A stretch of 9,186 bases of DNA from Deltaproteobacteria bacterium (GTDB lineage Bacteria > Desulfobacterota > Dissulfuribacteria > Dissulfuribacterales > UBA3076), in NCBI GenBank assembly GCA_030605675.1, contig JAUWHV010000093.1, positions 1 to 9,186 of the forward strand, given 5' to 3'. Below the pieces are notes generated by a model. That model was not told the DNA's origin. It worked only from the letters and a program-made list of their open reading frames with translations, and made no database searches. The position numbers and the translations under genes were made by a program. Below, piece by piece: positions 1 to 6,296 of this stretch (the stretch's first letter is position 1; each line of letters starts with the position of its first letter).

Positions 1-138
1 GCATCCCATCTTCACCACATCTTTAATCGATCCTCAATCGCAAAATCCTCAACATAACACTGCTATGCCTGCGGTTTTACTCAATCAAATCGACTAAATC
101 TATGGCAAATCCGGGCGCAAATTCTACCAATTTATTTT
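1..138. other. Non-coding edge downstream of the minus-strand operon
   Basis: No open reading frame with a start and a ribosome binding site is visible here on either strand. On the minus strand the stretch is the sequence after the stop of the first ATPase gene; I see no U-tract hairpin that would end that operon inside the window. It may be the edge of a neighbouring gene or element outside the window, but nothing here identifies one. Confidence 0.5.
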
Positions 139-1014
139 TTACCCGGCCCTAAGGGCAATTTTTTCTAATTTTTTCCAAATTTCTCTGATAGCCATGGCAC
201 CTGGCCCGTCTGAGTTTTCTACCAGGGGTTTGCCTGCAACCACGCTTGACACGGCCTCAGGATCAAATGGAATCAGACCCAACATGGAAATTTGTCTCTT
301 TAAACAAGCCTCCTGGACCTTTTCTGCAACTTCCTGGTTCAGGTCCCATTTATTTATACATACGCATGTAGGGATCTTAAAGTGTTCCGCAAGGTCTACC
401 ACGCGGTTGAGGTCATGGAGTCCGGATGTTGTCGGTTCTGTAACCACGAGTATCAGGTCAGCACCGGCAAGAGACGCTATCACAGGACAGCCGATGCCGG
501 GTGATCCATCAACCAGTATCCATTCGGCCTTCATTTCCTCAGCAATGGCCCTGGTCTCTTTTTTTACCAGGCTGACCAGCTTTCCGGAGTTTTCTTCCCC
601 GATGCCGAGTTGAGCATGGACCATTGGCCCGTAATCAGTATCTGAGATAAACCATGAACCGCACAGATTGTCCTTGAGGTTTATGGCCTCTTCCGGGCAA
701 AATTCAGCACAGACTCCGCATCCTTCACAGGATAATGGATCGATTTCTGCTGATTCGAGGGTTGTTATGGCATCAAACTGACAGAGCTCTTCACAGATCC
801 CACATGCCGTACATAATGATGGATCCACCTCTGCAGTTACACCGGACCAGAACTCTGTTTCCTTTTTGATTTTTGGATTAAGCAGCAGGTGCAGATCTGC
901 AGCATCTACGTCACAGTCTGCCAGAACTGTGTTGGGCACGAGTGCTGCCAGAGAACCAACCACTGTAGTCTTCCCAGTGCCGCCCTTACCGCTCAAGATC
1001 AGGATTTCCCTCAT
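139..1014 (-). CDS. MinD/Mrp-type P-loop ATPase with inserted 2x[4Fe-4S] ferredoxin domain (distal gene)
   Basis: This 291-aa protein belongs to the MinD-superfamily ATPases that carry a ferredoxin insert. The deviant Walker A motif KGGTGKT is at residues 10-16, with DCDVDAAD at 33-40 as the switch region. Two four-Cys clusters follow: C68, C71, C74, C78 and C96, C99, C102, C106 (the last followed by Pro), the pattern of two [4Fe-4S] centres. The DGSPGIGCPV stretch near 169-178 and VTEPT near 191-195 are typical of the fold. The family is cytosolic and is usually linked to Fe-S or metal-cofactor handling; the exact substrate is unknown. The start ATG overlaps the stop of the upstream paralogue (ATGA) and is preceded on its strand by GGAGGAG about 9 nt upstream, so the two are probably translationally coupled. 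No key residue is missing. Confidence 0.93.
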   Translation of the reverse strand: MREILILSGKGGTGKTTVVGSLAALVPNTVLADCDVDAADLHLLLNPKIKKETEFWSGVTAEVDPSLCTACGICEELCQFDAITTLESAEIDPLSCEGCGVCAEFCPEEAINLKDNLCGSWFISDTDYGPMVHAQLGIGEENSGKLVSLVKKETRAIAEEMKAEWILVDGSPGIGCPVIASLAGADLILVVTEPTTSGLHDLNRVVDLAEHFKIPTCVCINKWDLNQEVAEKVQEACLKRQISMLGLIPFDPEAVSSVVAGKPLVENSDGPGAMAIREIWKKLEKIALRAG

Positions 1015-1844
1015 TGTACAAGCTCCTCCAGCAAGGACTCAAAGCTGCTGCGCAGGTCCGGCCGGCTTACAATAAGGGGCTCTCCTCTGGCGTAACCTTC
1101 GGCAATCCCGCGATCGAATGGTATTTTTAGATGTATAGGTATGTTTTCCTGTCCGCACCACGTCTCAACATCTTCATTCCCCAGGTCTGAGCGGTTAATG
1201 ATTACACCAAAGGATCGCTTGAGCTTTCTGAGCATTCCCACTGCCAGCTTGAGGTCATGGAGGCCAAAGGGCGTGGGTTCGGTAACAAGCAATGTATAAT
1301 CTGCATCATTCACCGTGGCGATCACCGGGCACGAGGTGCCTGGCGGGGAATCCAGAATAACCAGGCATTCAGGCGAGGTTTCTGCCTCTGCCTTTACTGC
1401 CTTTATGAGAGGAGGGGACATGGCTTCGCCCACCCTCAATTTGCCTTGCACAAAAGATATTCCGTTGGCATGGCCTTTTTCGACAAATCCGATCTCCCGT
1501 TCTGCTTCGGCCAGAGCATCCTCAGGGCAGATCAGAAAGCAGCCCCGGCATGAGTGGCAGAGCTCAGGGAAGGTCATTATAATTTCATTAAAGACCGTAA
1601 TAGCATTGAATCTGCATATGTCACGGCACTTGCCGCAATATGTGCAATTGCTCTCAATTACAGATGGGACTACTAGGGTGCAGCGTCTTTTCTGTTCCAT
1701 CAAAGGGCACAAAAAGATATGGGCATTTGGTTCCTCCACATCGCAGTCCAGGAGCTGAACTGGTCCCTTAGCTGCCAGAGCCAAGCTCACTGAGACTATA
1801 GTCTTGCCGGTTCCTCCCTTTCCACTTGCCACTGCAAGTTTCAT
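1011..1844 (-). CDS. MinD/Mrp-type P-loop ATPase with inserted 2x[4Fe-4S] ferredoxin domain (proximal gene)
   Basis: This 277-aa protein is a paralogue of the next gene in the operon, with the same domain order. Walker A KGGTGKT is at residues 9-15, DCDVEEPNAH at 33-42, a first Cys cluster at C67, C70, C73, C77 and a second at C96, C99, C102, C106 followed by Pro. LDSPPGTSCPV (about 164-174) and VTEPTPFGLHDL (about 187-198) are the downstream ATPase signatures. Such proteins usually occur as tandem pairs and may work as heterodimers that couple ATP binding to cluster transfer or redox change; that role is inferred from the family. The start has AAGGA upstream. The gene lies 35 nt after the NifX-like gene and shares 4 nt with the following ATPase, so the three form one transcription unit on the minus strand. 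Confidence 0.93.
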   Translation of the reverse strand: MKLAVASGKGGTGKTIVSVSLALAAKGPVQLLDCDVEEPNAHIFLCPLMEQKRRCTLVVPSVIESNCTYCGKCRDICRFNAITVFNEIIMTFPELCHSCRGCFLICPEDALAEAEREIGFVEKGHANGISFVQGKLRVGEAMSPPLIKAVKAEAETSPECLVILDSPPGTSCPVIATVNDADYTLLVTEPTPFGLHDLKLAVGMLRKLKRSFGVIINRSDLGNEDVETWCGQENIPIHLKIPFDRGIAEGYARGEPLIVSRPDLRSSFESLLEELVQ

Positions 1845-1879
1845 AATAATTTCCTTATCCTTATCAGTGCTTAAGTGTT

Positions 1880-2455
1880 TTAACTTTCTTTGTCTTTGCT
1901 CATGTCACGGCCTGTTCCACTACCGCCACCCATTCCACCTCCTCCACCTCCGCCCATTCCGCGGCCACCGCCGCCCATCCCACGGCCTCTGCCACCACCG
2001 CCCATCCCACGGCCTCCTCCGCCTATTCCGCGACCTCTGCCTCCTCCTCCCATTCCACGGCCGCCGCCAAACGATGGACCAAAGGTTTTGCCTGAATTTG
2101 CCGCAGCACTTGGACCTTCGTCCGGTGATGGAACCGCCCCTTTCCTATACTGTTCTATAGCTTCCCCGACAGTTCCGCTAACGTTTGATATCATCTTGAT
2201 TCCACTTGCCTGGAGGACTTCAAAGGCCTTTGGTCCTATTTGTCCTGTCAAGACCGTCTGAGCACCTGATCCGGCTACAAGAGTGGCTGCATTAATGCCT
2301 GCTCCCTGGGCGGCATCCTGGGCTGCCAAGTTATCGATAACGTTGACAATGTTTCCTGATTCCGTGTCAACTATTATAAAATAGCCGGCCCTGCCAAACC
2401 TGGGGTCTATAGCAGAGTCCAGGTCTTTTCCTGTTGCACTGATCGCGATTTTCAT
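1880..2455 (-). CDS. NifX/NifB-C-terminal-like (dinitrogenase Fe-Mo cofactor biosynthesis family) protein with Gly/Arg-rich tail
   Basis: The first ~105 of 191 residues match the RNase-H-like fold shared by NifX, NafY and the NifB C-terminus: MKIAIS start, the family hallmark DPRFGRAGYF at 17-26, the IVD strand at 28-30, and the GAGINAATLVAGSGAQTVLTG-like core near 51-71. In the family this domain binds iron- or iron-molybdenum clusters, but there is no nif context here and the protein has no Cys, so the ligand is unknown. From about residue 129 to 179 the chain becomes a low-complexity repeat of GRGMGGGG units, then ends in a short charged segment. AAGGAG about 9 nt before the ATG supports the start. 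It is the first gene of the operon with the two ferredoxin-ATPases, an arrangement common in anaerobes and suggesting a shared metal-cluster task. Confidence 0.9.
   Translation of the reverse strand: MKIAISATGKDLDSAIDPRFGRAGYFIIVDTESGNIVNVIDNLAAQDAAQGAGINAATLVAGSGAQTVLTGQIGPKAFEVLQASGIKMISNVSGTVGEAIEQYRKGAVPSPDEGPSAAANSGKTFGPSFGGGRGMGGGGRGRGIGGGGRGMGGGGRGRGMGGGGRGMGGGGGGGMGGGSGTGRDMSKDKES
1919..2071 (-). repeat. In-frame tandem repeat encoding a GRGMGGGG-type tail
   Basis: About 150 bp inside the NifX-like gene consists of degenerate, in-frame units of roughly 21-33 bp that encode alternating GGGG and RGM/RGR/RGI blocks. The repeats keep the reading frame throughout. Such tracts can expand or contract by slippage, so length may vary among strains. 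The plus-strand reading of the tract (a Pro/Arg-rich ORF) is a shadow. Confidence 0.8.
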
Positions 2456-2568
2456 ATGATTTTCTCCTTTTTAACTTTGCCAATAATTTTCCTTATCCTT
2501 AAATCGTTCTATTCTCATGCTTTCTCCATTCAAAACTCACGAATCAACGGTCCAGCTTTTTGGTAAAC

Positions 2569-2625
2569 CCTGAACCTTTGAACCTTTGAACCCGTACCTG
2601 AACCTTTGAACCCGTGAACGGTTAC
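2569..2625. repeat. Short tandem repeat (TGAACCTT units) ending in CCCGTGAACGGTTAC
   Basis: Units of TGAACCTT recur four to five times, with the block CCTGAACCTTTGAACC followed by a CGT appearing near the end. The right end is the 15-mer CCCGTGAACGGTTAC (2611-2625), which is found again at 7786-7800. Function unknown. Confidence 0.75.
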
Positions 2626-2668
2626 GATATAAGTGTAACTTTCCTGCGACTTAGCTCAGGGCCGTTCT

Positions 2669-2697
2669 TCTATATTACTTTTTCAGATTTTATTCAA
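2669..2697 (-). promoter_or_regulatory. Candidate sigma70 promoter for the NifX-like/ATPase operon
   Basis: On the minus strand TTGAAT (plus 2692-2697) and TATAGA (plus 2669-2674) are separated by 17 nt. Each box matches only 4 of 6 consensus positions and the leader would be about 200 nt long, crossing the tandem repeat. It is the best candidate I found, but the surrounding AT richness makes a chance match possible. Confidence 0.3.
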
Positions 2698-2814
2698 TGG
2701 AGACATAAGATTTGCGGGATTTTTTTATATTTAATTTCCTGCAATTTATAAAAATATAAAGTCTGATTTTATTAAACATGAATCTCATTTATAAAAATCT
2801 ATGATTCTCATAAC

Positions 2815-2994
2815 GTAACTATTCAGGTTGAAGGTTGAAGGCTGAAGACTGAAGTATTTAAACCATCTCGCAACGCTCAAACGCCCTAAGTTTCGTCCCT
2901 AACAGTCTTCAGTCTATCCACCTAATTTTATGTGATCACGCATGATTTGTCCCTATTAGCCTTCTACCTTCAGTCTATCCACCTGAATAGTTAC
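2815..2994. repeat. Nested inverted-repeat element (180 bp)
   Basis: The outer arms GTAACTATTCAGGT (2815-2828) and ACCTGAATAGTTAC (2981-2994) are perfect 14-nt inverted repeats. Inside, CTGAAGACTG (2842-2851) pairs with CAGTCTTCAG (2903-2912). CTTCAGTCTATCCACCT occurs twice as a perfect 17-nt direct repeat (2907-2923 and 2968-2984), each after a GTCCCTA block. The GAAGGTTGAAGGCTGAAG-type motif looks like an intergenic repeat family. No transposase is present, so if mobile it would be non-autonomous. Confidence 0.75.
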
Positions 2995-3028
2995 CTCATA
3001 ACTATAGGTAAATATTCATAATATAGTT

Positions 3029-3042
3029 AAATTGCACAATTT
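3029..3042. repeat. Short dyad AAATTG-CA-CAATTT
   Basis: Two 6-nt arms are separated by 2 nt in the AT-rich region upstream of the tRNA/selenoprotein promoter. This has the shape of a repressor operator, but I cannot name a regulator, and such short AT dyads can occur by chance. Confidence 0.35.
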
Positions 3043-3051
3043 TTCCTTAAG

Positions 3052-3071
3052 AGGTTCCAAATCAGGAACCT
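3052..3071. repeat. Small hairpin AGGTTCC-AAATCA-GGAACCT
   Basis: A perfect 7-bp inverted repeat with a 6-nt spacer lies about 80 nt before the candidate promoter at 3149. There is no T-tract on either side, so it is not a classical terminator. It could be an operator or a structured RNA end. Confidence 0.45.
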
Positions 3072-3148
3072 GGTTAAAGGGAAGTCATCCCCAATTAATT
3101 GCAAGCCAGTCTCTATAACAATTTGTAAATTATGTCCGGATTGGTATC

Positions 3149-3177
3149 TTGTCAACAGATTTTTTTGAGCGTATGAT
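3149..3177 (+). promoter_or_regulatory. Sigma70-like promoter for tRNA-Leu and the selenoprotein gene
   Basis: TTGTCA (3149-3154) and TATGAT (3172-3177) each match five of six consensus positions and are separated by exactly 17 nt. Transcription would begin near 3184, about 85 nt before the tRNA. As the selenoprotein start is only 30 nt beyond the tRNA and no terminator is seen between them, this promoter probably serves both. Confidence 0.6.
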
Positions 3178-3269
3178 CTTTTCTGATAGCAGTAATGTCA
3201 GAAATTTCTTGTACTTTTATGGCATTGGGTGCTATTGCTTTCAAAGGATCTTTTGCGTCTGAGGCAATA

Positions 3270-3357
3270 GCCTGGGTGGTGAAATTGGCAGACACAAGGG
3301 ATTTAAAATACCTCGGTATAATTTGCCGCGCCGGTTCGACTCCGGCTCTGGGCACCA
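3270..3357 (+). tRNA. tRNA-Leu(UAA), divergent copy with imperfect stems
   Basis: The 88-nt sequence folds as a class II tRNA with encoded CCA: acceptor GCCTGGG/TCTGGGC plus discriminator A, anticodon loop TTTAAAA (anticodon TAA), a long variable arm and a perfect T arm GCCGG-TTCGACT-CCGGC. It differs at 8 positions from the copy at 7826-7913. Its acceptor stem has three G-T wobbles, and the anticodon stem AGGGA/TACCT contains a G-A mismatch. It may be a functional second copy or one that is decaying. A 7-nt inverted repeat (CTATTGC 3232-3238, GCAATAG 3264-3270) abuts the 5' end. It directly precedes the selenoprotein gene and probably shares its transcript. Confidence 0.85.
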
Positions 3358-3387
3358 GATTTGGATTTACAAAAAAGGAGAGAACTC

Positions 3388-4746
3388 ATGAAAAAGGGTG
3401 AAAAACTGGTAGTTATAGGCTGTGGCGGTGTCGGCGGTCCTGCCGCAATGTTGTCAAGAAAACTTATGCCGGATGTTGATGTAACCATTATTCGGAAAGA
3501 AGAACGTTTTATCGTTAGATGAGCTTTGCCTCATGTTGTGGCCGGTCTGGCCACTGTTGATTCTATCACAAATCCAGGTGCCATGTTTAAAAATGCAGGT
3601 ATTACTGACATTACTGCAGAAGTAACCCACGTGGATACTGAAAAAAAGATAGTCGAATTATCAAATGGCACCTCTATTGATTATGACAAGATCATTCTAG
3701 GAACCGGGGCAAGCCAGGTGATACCTGAATTTGAAGGAGTTGACCTTGAGGGAGTATTCACTTTAAGGGGCGTACCGGATGCAGAAAGAATAAAAAGTTT
3801 TCTGGAAGAGAAAAAGGCCAAAAACCTTGTTTTCATAGGAACAGGATTTATTAATCTTGAGCTGGCGGCATTGCTTTCTGAAACCAAGCCGGATTATTAC
3901 AATATAACAATTATTAAGTACATGACTTTAGGACCCCCTCTGGCCCTTATGCTTGACGCGGACATGGCGATCAAGATACAGGAACGCATGGTTGAAAAGG
4001 GTCTCAATATGAATATGGAGTCCAGGGCCACAAGGATTCTGGGCCGGAATGGAATAGTTGCAGGCGTGGAACTTGAAACCGGCGAAAAAATCGATGCAGA
4101 CATGGTCATGGTTTCAGTGGGTGCAAGGCCGAATCTGGAGCTGGCAAAGGATATGAATCTCGAAATTGGAAAATTTGGCGTCAAGGTGAATAAATATCTG
4201 GAAACATCAAATCCGGATGTCCTTGCAGGTGGAGATTGCGTTGAAAAAATTCATTTTGTGACCAAAAAACCTACATCTTCGCTACTACGCGGCCCTTCAG
4301 TTATTCAAGGACGTCTTGCAGCCAAAAGACTGGCAGGGTATGAAATTGAATTTCCAGGAGTATTAAACAACTCTGCGGTCAGAATCTTTGACAAATATAT
4401 AGCTGCTACCGGCTTGACAGATAAGCAGGCACAAAAGGAAGGATTTGAAACGGTCAGCGTTGTAGTAAATTCCAGAAGTAAGCATGGTATGATACCAGGT
4501 GTCAAACCCTGGACGCTGAAGCTTGTCTTTGACAGAGAGACTCAAAGGCTGCTGGGTGGACAGATTATCAGTGATTGTGGTGCACCTGTGAAGGAGATCG
4601 ATACGATCAATGCCCTGATTATGGGTGAAAAAACCATCCCTGAATTAACCACATTTATGTGCGCGGGAAATCCCGACTGTTCCTCTGAACCAAGCCTTGA
4701 ACCTATTACAGTCGCTGCGGAGCAAGCGCTACAGAAATTGAGGTGA
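3388..4746 (+). CDS. Selenocysteine-containing FAD/NAD(P)-dependent disulfide oxidoreductase (CoA-disulfide reductase/NADH oxidase type), TGA at codon 45 read as Sec
   Basis: Reading through the in-frame TGA at 3520-3522 gives one 452-aa protein of the usual family length. The N-terminal FAD motif is G11-x-G13-x-x-G16, then U45-A-L-P-H takes the place of the family's redox-active C-x-x-P-Y. ILGTGAS (about 103-109), a second Rossmann motif GTGFIN (151-156), GGDC (281-284) and a C-terminal dimerisation domain follow. AAGGAG lies 7 nt before the ATG. Without the first 44 codons the protein would lack its FAD site and active centre, and the only internal start would be a TTG with no ribosome site. 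Oddities: Asn replaces the last Gly of the NAD(P) motif, K177 stands where the paralogue has an acidic residue, and Cys425 and Cys431 lie near the C-terminal active-site region. The gene ends TGA-TAG, a tandem stop. Family members reduce CoA disulfide, polysulfide or O2 with NAD(P)H; the substrate here is unknown. A pseudogene is the main alternative and is unlikely given the SECIS. Confidence 0.9.
3520..3554 (+). promoter_or_regulatory. Sec codon TGA and bacterial-type SECIS hairpin
   Basis: The TGA at 3520-3522 is followed after 15 nt by GTGGCC (3538-3543), the loop GGTCT (3544-3548) and GGCCAC (3549-3554), a perfect 6-bp stem. The first loop G is 22 nt past the TGA, inside the 16-37 nt spacing known for bacterial SECIS elements. 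The loop begins with GG followed by T, the feature recognised by SelB; the E. coli fdhF element also contains GGUCU. The hairpin lies within the coding sequence. Confidence 0.88.
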
Positions 4747-4846
4747 TAGGAAATCACTTTTTGAGCGATTCAGAAAGCCGGCCGACACTAACCGCCCGCT
4801 TTGCTGGAGACCGCAGAGAGCACAGAGAGAAAGTAAAGACAAAAGC

Positions 4847-4926
4847 ATTCACCACAAGAACACAGAGACCACATAAATAAGAAACAAAAGTAGTTTTTCT
4901 GTGTGCTCTGCGCGCTTGTGGTGAAT
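4847..4926. repeat. Inverted repeat between the convergent oxidoreductase genes
   Basis: ATTCACCACAAG (4847-4858) and CTTGTGGTGAAT (4915-4926) are perfect 12-nt arms. Inside them ACACAGA-type and TCTGTGT-type stretches can extend the pairing imperfectly, and a related CGCAGAGAGCACAGAGA stretch lies just to the left (4812-4828). It resembles the CACAGAG/CTCTGTG intergenic palindromes seen in many environmental genomes. Placed between two converging genes, it may act as a two-way transcription barrier. There is no long T-tract except TTTTT at 4894-4898. Confidence 0.7.
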
Positions 4927-4943
4927 ATAGTCCTGTTCATAAA

Positions 4944-6296
4944 TCAGCAATTCAACTTTTTGACTATTACTTCCACTGCCATCAAAAAAGGATATGTTAT
5001 CGGTGATCCTGTAAGAAGCGGATGAGTTCCGATCTGGGCTGTGAGCGCAGAATAAACAGTCATCCTATTCTGGATGATAATGCCGATAAAATTGATAAGT
5101 TCGCCTGAGCCGCCTCCGCCGATAACCGAACCGCCGAGCAACAAACCGGATTTGCGGCTGGCTATAAGCTTTATAACCTGTTTTTCGGCTCCGGGTAATG
5201 TTCCCGGGTGTTTAAAAATCCCTTCAAAAGTTCCTGTTACTATATCAAATCCCTCTTTTTTTGCCTGATTTTCAGTTATGCCTGCTGCACCAAAAGCCGT
5301 ATCTCCTATGGCAGTACAAAATATTGGAATCGTCCCATTAAATGTCTTCATAAAAGCTATATTATATAGATTCATACCGGCAATTCTTGCTTCCACGCAT
5401 GCTGTTGAAGCAAGCATAAGACCTGTCTTTTTTCTCATAAGAAAATCATATTTTGCAGCACAATCGCCCACAGCAAAAATATCGGGATTTTTTTCCGTGC
5501 GCATATATTCATCCACCCTGATAAAGCCCATATCATTGAGTTCCATGCCCGATTTTTCCGCAAAAGCTGTATTTGGTCTGTATCCGGTGGATAAGATCAC
5601 GGCATCTACATCGATCTTTTCGTCGTTATTTAACAGGACTACGGCAGCTTTTTTATCTCCCAAAATTTCCTTAACACCGCTTCCGGCCTTTATGTTGATC
5701 CCTCTTGATATAAGAATTTCCTCGGCTCGAATCGCGAGTTCATCATCAAAAGCAAGGGATAAAACATGAGGCAAAAGTTCAACTATAGTTACATTTTTGC
5801 CCAGTTTCCCAAGTTCGTCAGCGATCTCAACACCGATAAAACCGCCGCCTATGACAGCAATGTTTTTACATCCGTCAAGTTTTTCCTTAACACCATCCAG
5901 ATACTCTTTGTCTTTTGGTATTAAAAAAACATTTTCAAGATCAGCTCCTTTCAACCATCCAGGCACAGCAGGTGTTGAGCCTGTTGCTATAATAAGTTTT
6001 TCAAAGCTGATTTCCTTACCGTTTACGGTCTTACAGGTTTTGTTCTCCGCATCAATTTTTTCAACTTCACCTATTTGGATTTTTACACCTGTATTTTCCA
6101 AAGGAGCATCAGGTATCACATTTTTATCACTTGATTTAAGCGTGCCGAATATATACGGAATTCCGCACGGAACAAGAACAGTTGATTCTTTTCTTATCAC
6201 CGTAACTTCCTTGTCCGGATAAAAAGATTTTCCGGTTCTTGCAGCCACAATACCTGCTGCACTCCCTCCGATTACAAGCACATCTGTTTTTTCCAT
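4944..6296 (-). CDS. FAD/NAD(P)-dependent disulfide oxidoreductase, Cys form (CoA-disulfide reductase/NADH oxidase type)
   Basis: This 450-aa paralogue of the selenoprotein keeps all family landmarks. The FAD Rossmann motif VIGGSAAG is at 8-15, the redox-active C44-G-I-P-Y motif at 44-48, TGSTP at 105-109, the NAD(P) motif GGGFIG at 150-155 followed by an acidic E173 at the end of the next strand (typical of NADH preference), VGDC at 276-279, and a dimerisation domain with GTHPLL near the C-terminus. Family members use a single Cys that cycles through a mixed disulfide or sulfenic acid to reduce CoA disulfide, persulfides or oxygen; which one applies is not visible. The ATG has AAAGGAGG just upstream. 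The gene converges on the selenoprotein gene with 197 nt between them and diverges from the DUF5320-like gene. The last residue is Cys, directly before the TGA stop. Confidence 0.92.
   Translation of the reverse strand: MEKTDVLVIGGSAAGIVAARTGKSFYPDKEVTVIRKESTVLVPCGIPYIFGTLKSSDKNVIPDAPLENTGVKIQIGEVEKIDAENKTCKTVNGKEISFEKLIIATGSTPAVPGWLKGADLENVFLIPKDKEYLDGVKEKLDGCKNIAVIGGGFIGVEIADELGKLGKNVTIVELLPHVLSLAFDDELAIRAEEILISRGINIKAGSGVKEILGDKKAAVVLLNNDEKIDVDAVILSTGYRPNTAFAEKSGMELNDMGFIRVDEYMRTEKNPDIFAVGDCAAKYDFLMRKKTGLMLASTACVEARIAGMNLYNIAFMKTFNGTIPIFCTAIGDTAFGAAGITENQAKKEGFDIVTGTFEGIFKHPGTLPGAEKQVIKLIASRKSGLLLGGSVIGGGGSGELINFIGIIIQNRMTVYSALTAQIGTHPLLTGSPITYPFLMAVEVIVKKLNC

Larger units (their letters stand above)
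2456..3148. other. Repeat-rich intergenic region, no gene seen
   Basis: This long gap between the minus-strand operon and the plus-strand tRNA/selenoprotein unit shows no credible gene on either strand. It holds a TGAACCTT-type tandem repeat (2569-2625), an AT-rich block with two copies of ATTTATAAAAAT (2744-2755, 2787-2798), a large nested inverted repeat (2815-2994) and two small dyads (3029-3042, 3052-3071). Promoters for both flanking units must lie in or near it. Confidence 0.7.

Noticed and set aside
146..167. Plus-strand terminator GCCC-TAA-GGGC followed by T's
   Set aside because: The stem is only 4 bp, it lies within the coding end of the distal ATPase gene, and no plus-strand gene is seen upstream.
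1919..2071. CRISPR-like array
   Set aside because: The repeats are in-frame, degenerate and have no unique spacers; they code for a Gly-rich tail.
1890..2261. Proline/arginine-rich plus-strand open frames
   Set aside because: They are the antisense reading of the Gly-rich tail repeat.
3270..3357. tRNA-Sec next to the selenoprotein gene
   Set aside because: The anticodon is TAA and the arm lengths and identity match the second tRNA-Leu; a Sec tRNA would carry TCA.
3195..3401. Short open frame across the tRNA-Leu
   Set aside because: It runs through a tRNA gene and has no ribosome site or resemblance to a known leader peptide.
3388..3522. The TGA as a nonsense mutation making a pseudogene
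   Set aside because: The frame is otherwise intact for 452 codons, the TGA sits exactly on the catalytic Cys position, and a canonical SECIS hairpin follows it.
4890..4946. The stop TGA of the Cys paralogue as a second Sec codon (the protein ends in Cys directly before TGA, like Cys-Sec tails)
   Set aside because: Read-through would run into the intergenic repeat without family resemblance, and no SECIS-like hairpin with a GGT loop is seen at the right distance.
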